Shown: positions 1-11,499 of the stretch, piece after piece | Layout: every line of letters starts with the position of its first letter | Numbering within the stretch: the first letter of the stretch is position 1 | Assembly (NCBI GenBank): GCA_963969595.1 | Contig: OZ018415.1 | Span: 4,216,001-4,280,000, forward strand | DNA from: Neckera pumila | Taxonomy: Eukaryota > Streptophyta > Bryopsida > Hypnales > Neckeraceae | DNA length: 64,000 nt | Direction of reading: 5' to 3' | The notes under the pieces: model-generated | What the model saw: only the letters and a program-made list of their open reading frames with translations | Told to the model about the DNA's origin: nothing | The model's database searches: none | Made by a program: the position numbers and the translations under genes

Positions 1-1600
1 CTGTAGGAGACAACCCATTCTTGATAGCATGCATACACATCATTCTGGCAATGTAGACTATTCTCTTTCCATACAGAGGAGATGAACAATAAATAATTAT
101 AGCACAATTTCGAATGTAGTTGTGTTGCATTAGGATAGGCTACAAGACTCCCAATCTTGTAACCAATCCTTGGTGCATAATATTGTTAAACCCAGAGACT
201 TTCTCCCCCTCCCCGTGTAGAGGTATAATTCCTCCCTAGATACCTTGGGGGAAATTCAATTATAATATGACACACATGATTGGTTGAGTATTGTTGTGTT
301 TTGAGACTCTGACTGGTTGGCCCATCAACTGGACCATCCCCTTCCTCCAAGTGCAATGTTGCAGCCAAGTTTTCAGAACCTTCAAAGCAAGGGACTCTCT
401 CTTTCTGGAGAGGCAAAAAGGACCCGTCTTGGGTCTAGTTAATACACTATCTTTTCAGTAAAATTTTATTGAAAATCTTATTTAAAAGTCATCATTTAAA
501 AGACGATACTACTAGGACTATACTTAAAACACCCCTTTCTCTTGTAGTGATAATGTTATGTAGATTTTGCGACCAGCACTTGATAAAAAATAATAAGGTC
601 TATATGTCTAGTATGGGTCAAAGAGAATCTTCAAAGAAAAAATTCATATTAATTACGTTTTGAAATATAAAAATCTAAAAAATTACAGAAACCTTTTAAA
701 CTCTATTTCTGTGTATGGGATAATTTTCCCACTAAGGAAACCCACCCTTTAGATACATGGAACTACTTAAGTGGTCAGAAATGGATTGCCTCCCTCACAT
801 CCAATTTTGTCCAAATGAGCAAGTGAGTAATTTTTTTTTTTATATTCACTTATTTTTGGATTGAAAGTTATAAGGATTTTTAAAATCTTTCTTATGCATT
901 TTGGACATCATATGAATCAATTATGGATTTTCAAAATGAATTGAATGTAAATGAATAATATATCCTTTCAATGGCAAGATAAATTGATGTTGCTATCAAT
1001 AGAAATAGAGCAAAGATCAAAGATTTGGGTGCTCATGTGGTTTAGCAGTTTGAAAATTGAAAATTTCACAAAACTGGAAAAATCTCACAATGAAAAACAA
1101 TTAGCGGGAGGTGATTTTAGAAAACAAATGAAAATTTTGAAAAGTTAATTAGTAGTAGTAGTAAAAAAATTTAGTGTAGTCTGGTCTAGATTTGCACAAT
1201 TCCAATGTTTTAGATCAATGGCTAAAACATATTGATAGGGAAAAAAATGTACATTTGGAAAAAAAATCTCATTTTCTATTATTCTATTTTTTTTAACTTT
1301 GGAATTTGAAATGTCACACTTTTGGGTCAGGATGGTGTAGAAATTGTTTTGTAGGCAATCCTTGCTCAAGGACTATATGACAGTAATACCCCCCTTACAC
1401 CAAGAGTTGTAGATTTCTGTGGTTCACCACAAACAAAAAAAAGCAAATAAAAACATCAAATTTTATAGTATAGATTTAATGAGGTAAATAATACAATCAA
1501 AAAAACTCATAAAAATTTGAAGTGATTTTTCTGAAAGAAAATGATAACTTCAAGTTAGGTATAAACACCTATTTTCAACCAAATATTCAAAAACAATCTT
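1..1600. other. AT-rich intergenic, no gene seen
   Basis: Only short chance open frames and A/T runs are visible. No protein resembles a known family, and no tRNA-like boxes were noticed. Confidence 0.5.
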
Positions 1601-1603
1601 GAA

Positions 1604-1798
<195 letters not shown>

Positions 1799-2150
1799 AC
1801 AAAAGTCAAACATAAACACATAAATTGTATATACTGAATAGATACATAAATTTCCTATACTTTTTGGCAATAATAAGATACCAAAAAAACATATTGGTCT
1901 CAAGTTCAGGAAAAAAATTTGAAAATAAATCATTATCAATATTACTACAATCCATTTCAATTACCCCCCTGTCCAAAATAAATGAAAAAAAACCCAACCA
2001 AGGCCTTCACTACTAGTACGCACTCTCACAAGTTTCATCCATGTAGAAAGTCACATATTCATTCCTATAAGATTTCATCCAAAAATTAAAAGTATTGTTG
2101 TGTTTATTACCCAACCTAGATAATCTAAAGAATTTACTATATTTCTCATA

Positions 2151-2720
2151 CTCCCTGTGTCCCACTAAAAACCTCCAAAAAGCTTCCCCATGAAGGATTA
2201 ACTAAAAATTTTAGTCTTTCTAATAGGGATACATGCATTCAAAAACTAGCAACCCATCCTTTAGATCTTTGCAAAATCTCCAACTTAGGCACCATTGTTT
2301 AGGCACCCAAAATCCATGCAGAAAGTACCATTTTTGACAAAATTTGTAAATGCTGCCAGCTCCATCATTCTTGATGATTTAAATGTTGGTAGCAACATTG
2401 GGATTCTAAAAACATCTACTACAACCTAAATACCCACAACAAAGATCCCTACACCACTTAGAACAACTCTTCGAAGTGTCAAAGTGGTCACCAAATCCAT
2501 TGTCAATACCACTATCTAAGGAAGCACAACGAATCCAAGGTGTCTCATATGGGCAAGGCCAGAATTTTTTGGGAAAGAATGCTCCCTAATCACTTGACTT
2601 GCCCCCACAAGGCCGTTCAGCATGGCCAACACTTACCCAACAATCGAAATCTAAAAACGGAGCTTTTTAGTGGGACAAAAATTGTGCTTGATTTGGAGGT
2701 TTTTAGTGGGACAGAGGAAG
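2151..2720. mobile_element. Stowaway-type MITE (Tc1/mariner)
   Basis: The left end reads CTCCCTGTGTCCCACTAAAA and the right end is its near-complement, closing with GGGACAGAGGAAG. TA dinucleotides flank both sides (2149-2150 and 2721-2722). CTCCCT..GTCCC termini with a TA duplication are the hallmark of plant Stowaway MITEs. The right half carries a second partial copy of the terminal motif (TTTTTAGTGGGACA), so the element has an internal terminal duplication. The 108-codon open frame crossing its right end is not considered a gene. Confidence 0.8.
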
Positions 2721-2839
2721 TATTTCTTATCATAAAAGGGATGTGTTGTTACAAATGCTGCCATTGTTGCACTACAAAGGTAACAACATCCATTTTTCAC
2801 CCCTTCATTAGATGTTATTTGAGGCCTCTAAAAGACTGC

Positions 2840-3090
2840 AAATTATCCTGCGTTCTCAGACTGTAGGAATGTAGGATAACTACTGGCTGATGTGGCCGAG
2901 ACCATGCCATGTCATTTAATGTATATATATATATATATATTGCTTAAAATGATATTTGGAGAAGAAAATTTTTTTTTGAAAAAAAGTTCTGACAACATTA
3001 TTGCTGGTGTAGAACAAGGAAATAGATTGCGGGAACAAGCCTGAAACGGCCCTCCGGAGGCCTCAAATCCCCCCTAATGTTTAAAACCTA
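2840..3090. repeat. Dispersed repeat with CTGAAACGGCCCTCCG module, copy 1
   Basis: This stretch aligns with 34270-34560. Shared parts are GGCTGAYGTGG, a low-complexity tract, TTGCTTAAAATGATATTT, and then GCCTGAAACGGCCCTCCG near 3038. The same module occurs once more at about 50160, inside a TTAA element. The element class was not resolved and no terminal repeats were identified. Confidence 0.6.
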
Positions 3091-3444
3091 TCAATATAGA
3101 TTCTTGCCTAAAATTTACTACTTCTATTTGTAAGAATTTAGGATTGTTTTTAGCTACACCTGTATTAAGAACTTTAGAAATGTATTGTTTTACCATATGA
3201 TCCCTAAAAAGTATGTATAAAGAAAATTTAAGAGACTCTTTTGAATTTCACCAAGATTTAATTCCCAAAGAACCAAATGACCTTCAACATAAGTAAAATA
3301 TTTTAGATAATTGTGCATGGTCAATTTGGATCAGATGTTTATAAAATTTTGAACATGCACAATTATCTAAAATATTTGCATTGGGTAGTGAGTAGCTAAA
3401 CTATAGTACTATAGAGGTGGTGCACTTGCATGTAGTTGATTTAA

Positions 3445-4200
3445 CTCCTAAAGGACAATTGTCAGTTTGGCGGACATTTGGAATTTTAGGCAGGTACCTA
3501 CAGGCTGAACTTTTGTCCTAATTCTTTTAAACTTTTTTTGAAAACTAATAAGCTTCGTGGGAATATAATTTTTTTCCAATTGGTGCCTAGGAACAAAAGT
3601 TATGCCCTAATAAGCTCAAAACAAGAGAGAGGGGGCAACAAAAAAAATTTGCAAAAAAAAGTTGAATTTTTTTCCAATAGATTACATTTTTGTCTCTTTG
3701 GAAAACTTTGATTCATTCCATTTGTTATGAGAAAGTTATGGACAATCTAATTTTTTTGGGCTCTTAGAGCATCTTTCTGAATACAATAACTTGTAGGATT
3801 CATTTCTGAATGCAATTTTACAATTTAAAAAAAACAACTCCACTTGATTTAGATTTTTGGCTAGACCAATCTTACCATTGGAATGAATGCATTTTAATTC
3901 CATGTAAAAGATAGTAATATTTAGATTTTCCTTCTATCTCGTACCTACTCTGTACCTATTTCTACTTAATAATTTTTTTAATAATACAATTTAAGTTTTT
4001 TTTATTTGATTTTTTTTTGCTAAACTTTCAGCTCAGTTCTCCACTATAAAGATTTAAAGTGCAAAACTTTGAAGTGCTAAAATATAAAGTTAAAAAATGT
4101 TCAAAGTCAAAAAATCTAGTCCCACAGTGTATTGAAAAACTTGTTTTTTTCACTTTAAATGCAGACATCTTGCAACCTGTGCATTTTTATTCATAGTCCT
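3445..4200 (+). mobile_element. TTAA-type MITE, family A, 3'-truncated copy
   Basis: The copy starts with TTAA (3441-3444) followed by CTCCTAAAGGACAATTG. It then follows family A (compare 30026-30603 and 20041-20952), with landmarks GGTGCCTAGGAACAAAAGTTATG, a TTTGATTCATTCC block and a late ATCTTGCAACC block. The right terminus TTTAGGGGTTAA is missing, and similarity fades near 4200, just before the CCGG-rich segment. Confidence 0.65.
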
Positions 4201-4317
4201 TCATTAATTTGTGAAAATTGTTATTTATTCTCTAGTGCCTATTTATTATGCCACGGAATTTGTTTGTGTGATTTTAGGTGTACTATAATTACCTTAGTTA
4301 CATTGGATCAATGTCCG

Positions 4318-5015
4318 GGAAGAACCGGCGGCTAATACAAAGTTAGCCGGTTGAAATGGTCAAAAAACCGGTTGAGCTTTGAAAGTGAAGGATGGAAAAC
4401 CGGAGGAAAAATTGATAAGATAGGCAATCAACCGGTGTACATAAAAATTTGGGGGTTAATTTACCCGCCTCAATTTATAATAGGGTGGATTTTAACCGGT
4501 TTGTTTTGTAAAAAGGAGGATTTTAGCTGCTATACATGTACCGTAAGTGGCACATATCCGGGGTTAAGATAGGTCGGGTATTGCATAAGGGGGTCAGTGG
4601 GACCATCTGAGGACAAGGCCAACTGAGGACAGGGCCAACTCGCTGTAGGGGAGCACCCGAGGAAGAGGGGTGGGAGGGCCGTTTGAAGAAGGTGAAAATT
4701 CTAAACCCTAAACTTTGATTTCTGCAACCTTTTCAATGACCATACTTAACTCCATATTGCATGGGTTGGGAGGATTCTTGGCTTTCAATTGGTGAAAGGC
4801 TATGCCAAATTCAATTCCTACCAAGAATGTAATGTCTTTTTTAGATTGTACACCGGCAATTTTTTGACATTAGAGGATTTTCACTTTTCAAATTTTCACT
4901 TGGAAGGAAATAGGCCGGTTACAAACTGATATGGGGGGCAAAAAACCGGAAAATTTCAGAGTTAAAAGGATGAAACCGGTGCCCTCTAAAAAAAACTGGA
5001 CCATTATTGTAGAAG
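4318..5015. promoter_or_regulatory. Cluster of CCGGTT-type motifs
   Basis: About ten ACCGG/CCGGT hexamers lie within 700 bases, near 4322, 4347, 4366, 4397, 4430, 4495, 4853, 4914, 4944 and 4974, in otherwise AT-rich DNA. Several are complete ACCGGTT palindrome halves. A short GAGGACA(R)GGCCAACT tandem pair sits at 4609-4640. The cluster could be subterminal repeats of a decayed DNA transposon or a binding-site array; the sequence does not decide between them. Confidence 0.4.
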
Positions 5016-5229
5016 GAGGATATCTACTGGTAGAACTCCAAAATCTTCCCGAACGCTGCATTGGATAGAATTTTTGTTAGAAATAATTGCATACTTATAC
5101 AATAGAACCTCTCTAAACTGGTATGTCTCAGACAAGATCAATTAGGGAGGTTTATTTACTTATGGAGGATCGACTTAGGAAGATTCTTTTGTACTTGTAC
5201 TTGTACGATAATAAGAAGGTCGTCAAGTG

Positions 5230-5660
5230 TGAAAAGGGTTTGCGACCACCTTGCGCGACCCAGGTTCTTCAGTTTTCCAGGACCTGCCAGGGCCTGACCC
5301 CTACCGAGGGTCTACCGAGGGTTTCGTCCCACCTTCATTCGGAAGTCCGCAACATCCGTGCCGCTCCTGTTTCACGGAGCATTGCCCGGCCTTTCCTTCC
5401 TGGCTGCTCCGAATTATATCACCGTCCCCCCACTCAACAACGACGGTGACGAAAATCCCTTCTTCACGAGCCAATGTTGGCGCACTTTTGGAGAATTTCT
5501 TCGAGATCTTTCTCTTCTTTCTGCGCGGTGCAAATTTGTTCGTCCTTGCGTCAGACGAAGTTCAGTTCCTTTAGGAGGGACGGCACCTTGCAGTTTTGGC
5601 CAGAGCTTCATCTGCTTTCGAAGCGACTGACGTTGGCTGGCTTGGTCAGTGTTGTCAGGT
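5230..5660 (+). promoter_or_regulatory. GC-rich leader upstream of the pogo-like gene
   Basis: This is a CpG-rich block in an AT-rich neighbourhood, ending in TCAG|GTAACCC, a plausible exon end and splice donor. It probably holds the transcription start and 5' untranslated exon of the gene whose coding frame starts at 8212. The open frames here conflict with each other and none is convincing as a protein. Confidence 0.4.
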
Positions 5661-5697
5661 AACCCTGAAACCCTGAAACCCTAAACCCTGAAACCTT
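5660..5697. repeat. Degenerate plant telomere-like repeat
   Basis: Four to five head-to-tail units of the AAACCCT/GAAACCC type lie directly behind the GC-rich leader. The exact plant unit AAACCCT occurs once among variants. Such telo-boxes are common in plant 5' leaders, so this need not mark an old chromosome end. Confidence 0.6.
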
Positions 5698-5700
5698 GGA

Positions 5701-6080
5701 GGAACGTTTGAATTCATTCTCGTAGTTTTATGTGAAATTCGAATCTGTTGGTTTGGAAAGAAGTACTCCGTAGTTTTGAGGTGAATGCTGCTTAGAAAAA
5801 AATTCTTTGAGTAATATAATTAGTGTAGGTGGGGGGGTTGTGAGGACGTTGGTTCCTGGTGTCTGTGTGTTCATGGAGTCGGAACTTTTCCTTGGAATGT
5901 TTGGATTAATTCTCGTAGGTTTATGTGAAATTCGAATCTGTTGGTTTGGAAATAAGTAGTTTTGAGGTGAATGTTGCTTAGAAAAAAATTCTTTTGAGTA
6001 ATATAATTAGTGTAAGTGGGGGTTTGTGAGGACGTTGGTTCTTGGTGTCTGTGTGTTCATGGAGTCGGAACTTTCCCTTG
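5701..6080. repeat. About 190-bp tandem duplication
   Basis: Two adjacent copies (about 5701-5890 and 5893-6080) share TCTCGTAG, TATGTGAAATTCGAATCTG, the GAGTAATATAATTAGTG block and the end TTCATGGAGTCGGAACTTT. They differ by small indels. The duplication lies in the presumed 5' intron of the pogo-like gene. Confidence 0.85.
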
Positions 6081-6089
6081 CTCCCCTTG

Positions 6090-8187
6090 ATTATATGTCC
6101 CGAGCACAATGTCCTGTTTTCTACACTCCTCCTTTCGAGCCCGTTGTTTGGATGGCTCTTTCATGGGGACTTCCTATTGTCAAATTTTCTTTTTGTAGTT
6201 TAGTTTTAGTAGTTTTCGACCAATGTATACACTGCCACTCTTCGTTGATTCTGGATACATGAAATTGGCCCCATATGGATAGTATTTTCACAATGTGATC
6301 AATGGAATTGGTCATTTCAATACCGTGGATACTTGGTTCTTGAGGGATATTAACCTCCTCTGCAAACTCTGGTTTAGAAGTTTAGTTTAATCAGTTAGAT
6401 GAGAGACTCCTTACTTGCCACTCTTTAGTTGCATGGCCCATGCATAGGATACTGTGTGGATATCATCCAATATAATGCCATCTCTGTGCTAATCCGTAGA
6501 AGACCAAGAGGCCTAATTGGACCTCGTGATTTTTTTGCATTAATGAGTGGGTCAAATGATTGGCGACTTTCTTTTCTTTGATTTTAGTTATTCTTTAACG
6601 AACACGTGCCCATGTTCTGGTGATATAAACGTTTTCCCCATCTGAAGTATATTTTTCACATTATGATCAATCGAACTGGTCATTTAAAAACCATGAAATC
6701 TTGGTCCTTAAGGGGTTTAATTCAAATCCGCGTAGCACTCTACATGAATTCCACCCTAATACTAATATGCAACTGTGACCTAAAAACTACATGTTGTATT
6801 TTAGAATTGAAGGATTCTGCCTGACTAGACAATGTACTGTGCTATGATAAATGATGATTTTACTTGAATATTTTTTTAGAGGGCTCAGGTTTATCATTCA
6901 TGCATGTTACTGAACTTACAAAAATTTGGATAGGAATAAATTATGCATCTACAGTGTTCTGCTTATGAGGTCTCTGTTGACTGCAACACTGTGGAAGGCT
7001 TGTACGGGCTTGGAGCTGAGTGGTATTGATAGATGACTTGAGCCCATAGATAACTTCTTACCTCTGGTCTGTGGTTACTTCAGATTTCCACTACTGTGGG
7101 CTGAGAATGGCAATCTTTTCTGAAGTTATTAAGCTGAACCATAGGAATACTGAAATTTATCAGCATACTAGAGTAGTGTGTTTTTCACAAATCATGGGAG
7201 AGATGCTACCACTTGTGATTGGTTACTTCTTTAGCGGAAACACGCGAGTCAATCTGGTTGGTAACCCTAAGGGTTTCACTGATTCTTAATGGACAAATTT
7301 ACTCGTTTTTTGGGAGGGTCCTCTCGAAGCATACAATTTATAGTTGGTAGTAACTGGAAATCGTAGCATTATGATTGAAAACATGAAATGCGTTCCCTGG
7401 ATGTGGTTTGTTGTGAAAAGTGTAGTGAAAGCTGTTAACAAATGTTTTTTTGATGTCAACTCCAAATATTGATAGTTAACGTTCATACTCATTCATGCAG
7501 TGGGGCTCTAAAGCGAACCTCCAATTCAATGCACGTGATGTCTCTGGCTCTAATGATTTTCATTTTTAAGACTAGTTCTTTAGTTTCTTTGGAATTGGCG
7601 CTTTATAGAAATCTAATTGAATCTAGACCTCCAACCTGGAGCTCGACTTCCATTTGCAGCGTGTGAACCACTTCTGCTATACTTTAGAGCAACTCCACCA
7701 GGAGTTTTGTTGCTAGATTCCAGTATGAGTTAGGAGAACGTTTGCTTCCTTTGTATCTGAATTCTCATCCTCTGTTGCACTTCATAGATGTTTGTTTAGT
7801 GTTGCCAGATTCCAGTTCCCATGTGAATTGGAATAAGATTGTGTGCTTGGTGGATGGTCCTATCTGGTCCTTTTGATAGCAAGTGTCAATTAGTAATTGG
7901 TCGATTGGTCCTTGTAGATGCAGGCAGACAGTAAAAGGATCGCCCTACCAGGTGTTCATCATATTGATCAATTTGGAAGGGATCATCCGTGGTGCCAAAG
8001 CTTCAGGTATATGTCTAATGCCAGTTGTCATGGAAAACTGTTGTGCAATTTGTCTCTAGTCCTGGAGAGGATGTGACTGACATAGATGGACTGAGCATTT
8101 GTGCACAATTTATACTAGTGCAATTTTAGCAACCAATTTTTGTAGTTTAATGCACTTGATGATTACTGTATCCTTTTTTTTCTCCAG
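6090..8187 (+). other. Presumed 5' intron region of the pogo-like gene
   Basis: No coding frame was recognised. A diverged repeat pair lies at about 6270-6355 and 6635-6720 (both with CCCCAT..GAT.AATCG/GGAA.TGGTCATTT and CTTGGTYCTTRAGGG). A possible short untranslated exon is bounded by an acceptor at GATGCAG|GCAGAC (about 7925) and a donor at CTTCAG|GTATATG (about 8012). A good polypyrimidine acceptor (TTTTTTTTCTCCAG) precedes the main exon at 8188. Confidence 0.4.
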
Positions 8188-8211
8188 GACGGAGTCTGAA
8201 TTTTTTGGAAG

Positions 8212-9900
8212 ATGCCTAGTCCTTCTAAACCCAAACGGCAACGTGTAGACCTCACCTGGGATGAGAAGAGGAAAATTTGTGAAGTTCAGAACCAGAAATC
8301 TACTTTAACGCATTCGGAACTTGCCAAGTACATGGTTGAACATCATGGTTTCAGACTTGTGAACCGATCGACCATCTCCAAGATTCTTGAGGAATCAGAA
8401 AGGTGGCTTGAAGTTCAACCAAATGTGCGCGAGGGGAAAACCAGGAGGGTGAGGGATGCAAAATGGCCGCAAGTAGACAAAGCTCTTATGTTATGGGTGG
8501 GTCAAATTCAGGCACGACGGGGGGTTATAAGTGATGCAATGCTTGTTGAAAAAGCAACGGAATTCAGAGATGCTTTTGGCATCTCTAAGAACGACTTCAA
8601 GCTTTCTCATGGCTGGCTGGAGAAGTTCAAGTCCAGACATGGAGTTTCATGTCAGAACCTCCATGGTGAATCCGTTGATGTAGATGTTCATGAAGGGGGA
8701 GTTGCTCATGCCAAATTGCTTGAAATCATCGCAACGTACGACCCTGAGGATGTTTTCAATTTCGATGAGACAGGCTTGTACTACAGGGCACCTCCTTCTA
8801 AATCTCTGAATGTAGGTGGACCGAGGGAAATGGAGAAAGATCGCGTTACTTTGGGGCTCTGTGCAAACATCTCTGGGAAGGAGCGGCTGAAGATGATTTT
8901 TATCCACAAAACGGCCCGACCAAAATGCTTTCCTGAAGCTTTCGATCCCAATATTTTTGTGCATTATTATTCAAATAGCAATGCATGGATGAGTGCAGAT
9001 GTTTTCACAAATTGGGTGACAGGTGAAAACAAGAGGATGGCTGAGAAAGGGAGGAAAATTATAATCTTGTTGGACAACGCTGCGAGCCATAACATCGAGG
9101 GCATGCAGAAGACTCAGATTGGTGAATTTGACGCCCTTGTTCTGTCAAACATCACCCTCTTATTCTTTCCTGCAAATGCGACATTGGTGGTTCAACCTTT
9201 GGATCAAGGTGTCTTTGCCTCTTTGAAATTGCGTTACAAGCGCAAATTGGTTGCCTGGATTTTGGCTCAATGCGTTGCTTCAGAGAATGTTCTGGATTTG
9301 AACTTGCTGCAATGTATGATCTGGCTGGTGGCAACTTGGAATGACCTTGATGCTGAGTTCGTCCGAAATGCCTGGAGAGTAGCGGATATGTTTCCGCGAG
9401 ACTGGATTACAGACATTATAGGTCTTCAAGAACGTGCAGAAGGGCGAACGGATGAAGAAATTGCAGAGCTTGAGAGACTCATTGCAGCTTTGGATCTCGG
9501 CAAAACAGCAGGTGGTGATCCCATTGAGAAACTTTCAGCTTCAGAATATATTAGTATGGTTGATGAAGCCAACGTTGAGGCAGATTATTCAACCCAACAG
9601 ATAGCTGACTTGGTGGAAAATGGTCAAATGTTGGTGGATACTCTTACTGATAGTGTCGAAGTGGAGCAGAATGTGTCAATTGACAAGAATGATACTGAAC
9701 GTGTTGCTATTCACTTGGTAGAAGCACATGTTTGTGGCCAGAAGTTGTTGCATTTTATGTTAGGCGAAGGCTCGGATAGTTTTGCATGTTCAGAATTGTT
9801 GCAGATGGAGAGAATTTGTGATAAGCTTAGTAGAATGGGCGTGGCTCATGTAACTGCCACTCAGTTGTCTGATATCAAGAGTTTCGTGTTGGGTGATTGA
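8212..9900 (+). CDS. pogo/Tigger-like DDE transposase-derived protein
   Basis: This is an intact 562-residue frame. Residues about 12-60 form a psq/CENP-B-type helix-turn-helix. Residues about 80-145 are a second DNA-binding (Tc5-type) domain. Residues about 165-375 are the DDE_1 nuclease, with candidate catalytic acids Asp185 (FNFDETGL), Asp288 (LLDNAASH) and Asp331 (QPLDQGV). The spacing of 42 residues between the last two is longer than the roughly 30 usual for pogo. The C-terminal 170 residues are acidic and not recognised. The ATG is supported by an in-frame TGA just upstream (8197) and by the acceptor at 8187. No flanking terminal repeats or TA duplication were found and the frame is unbroken. 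It is either a domesticated gene or a young copy whose ends were missed. DNA binding is likely; transposase activity is unproven. Confidence 0.85.
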   Translation: MPSPSKPKRQRVDLTWDEKRKICEVQNQKSTLTHSELAKYMVEHHGFRLVNRSTISKILEESERWLEVQPNVREGKTRRVRDAKWPQVDKALMLWVGQIQARRGVISDAMLVEKATEFRDAFGISKNDFKLSHGWLEKFKSRHGVSCQNLHGESVDVDVHEGGVAHAKLLEIIATYDPEDVFNFDETGLYYRAPPSKSLNVGGPREMEKDRVTLGLCANISGKERLKMIFIHKTARPKCFPEAFDPNIFVHYYSNSNAWMSADVFTNWVTGENKRMAEKGRKIIILLDNAASHNIEGMQKTQIGEFDALVLSNITLLFFPANATLVVQPLDQGVFASLKLRYKRKLVAWILAQCVASENVLDLNLLQCMIWLVATWNDLDAEFVRNAWRVADMFPRDWITDIIGLQERAEGRTDEEIAELERLIAALDLGKTAGGDPIEKLSASEYISMVDEANVEADYSTQQIADLVENGQMLVDTLTDSVEVEQNVSIDKNDTERVAIHLVEAHVCGQKLLHFMLGEGSDSFACSELLQMERICDKLSRMGVAHVTATQLSDIKSFVLGD

Positions 9901-10660
9901 AGGATATCATTTCAGTATATAGAAAACCCAATCTTAATTCTATCAAAGAACTTTGAACTTATTTTTCAGTATATTGCAGTGGCTTTCAGTGCTTTGCAGC
10001 ATTCTCCAGGATTTACGTGCATTTTCCAGCTCTCAAATGCACTTTTCAGCATTTAATCGAACGGAAAACAGAATTAACCCCGGAAGGATCCTGAGGCCCA
10101 AAAGTGGCCAATGGATGACTTTCTAAATTATTGTAGAAATGAAGAATGCATGTCATTTTTGACAAAGTACTTTGGCAATAAGGTAGATAAGCCTATTACC
10201 ATGCAAACTAGCAATCTGAAAATTTTGGGGCCAACTAAAGGGGCACCTATTTTTTCAAAGGTGTACGCTTGTTTCATAGAAGTGGAATTATAATTTTCTA
10301 ATAAAAAATGTAATTTTTGTGAATTTTTGAAGCGGTTTACTATGAAATTACGAAACCTTTCATAGAATGGAGTCATGAACATCTTGTAACCAATCTTAAC
10401 CACTCTCCCATGTGTCCAATGGTACTTGAATGTTAACTATAAAACTTAAATAGGCAAATGATTCTATATCCAACATGCACCCCACCCTTCCCAAAAAAAA
10501 CCCGTCAAAATGTAATGTTGTCATTAGCCCAAAATCTAATTTATCTAAAATAACCGCCTAAATCTTTGTAATCATTACGCAAATATAAACCATTGTCCTA
10601 TGTAAGTCATGTGGTGATTTTTTGGATGGTACTGGGGCCAAATAGAAATGGATTTGTCTA
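9901..10660. other. 3' flank of pogo-like gene, no further gene
   Basis: The first 200 bases after the stop contain several scattered TTTCAG/TTGCAGCATT words, probably 3' untranslated sequence. Beyond that the DNA is AT-rich with no recognised frame. Confidence 0.4.
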
Positions 10661-10940
10661 CCTGTCTACCTCAGGTGTTGTCTTTACATGGTTAATTTAC
10701 ATCAAGTTCTTCATTCACAAATACTTCATTGTCACTATTAAATGCAACTACCTTGTCTACCTCGGCTCTTGTTCTTTCAGGATTAAAATTGCATTAAGTT
10801 CTTGATTTACAAGTACTTAATTATCATTATTAAACACAACTACATGTCTACCTTAGGTGTTGTCCTTTTAGTGTAAATTACATCAAGTTCTTCATTCACA
10901 AGTACTTTATTGTCACTATTAAATGCAATTGTTATTATTG
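10660..10940. repeat. Three tandem copies of a ~92-bp unit
   Basis: Units begin near 10663, 10754 and 10846. Each carries GTCTACCTYRG.TGTTGT, then ATCAAGTTCTTCATTCAC, then ACTT.ATTGTCACTATTAAA. The middle copy is the most diverged. No coding potential. Confidence 0.8.
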
Positions 10941-11387
10941 TGGTATAACAAGATGTAAACAATTATCATTGAGAGGTTGGAGTAATAGACTACTCCTTAA
11001 AAGGACAAGATTTATCACCAAACACTTTAGACAGTAGTCAACCAAAAATGATCCTATTTTTGAACTGATAAGTCTACTCTTCTTTTTTGTCATCCTTTTA
11101 ACTCAAAACATCATCCTTCAACGATAAAGATATGATTGTACACACATTCTCTAATTGATGAGAGATCTTTCAGGCCAAAAGTTTATTTTGTTACGTAAGG
11201 ATTGATCATGGCATTGTTCAAATACTTTACTTTTCTATATTGAAGGATCTAGGGAAATACAAAAAAAAACATTTTAGAATTTCAACAATTTTGCTTTCAC
11301 ATTTTTTAATTTTTTTTTACCACTATTGTTTTTGTTTTGTTGATCATGAATATTTTTATTTTTTATTAGCCTTGATTTGTTTTTAAT

Positions 11388-11497
<110 letters not shown>

Positions 11498-11499
11498 TT

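Noticed and set aside
2540..2866. 108-codon open frame
   Set aside because: It crosses the right end of a Stowaway MITE and has no recognised domain.
5123..5662. Several overlapping 60-108-codon frames on both strands
   Set aside because: GC-rich leader DNA stays open in many frames. None matches a family and splice signals suggest untranslated sequence.
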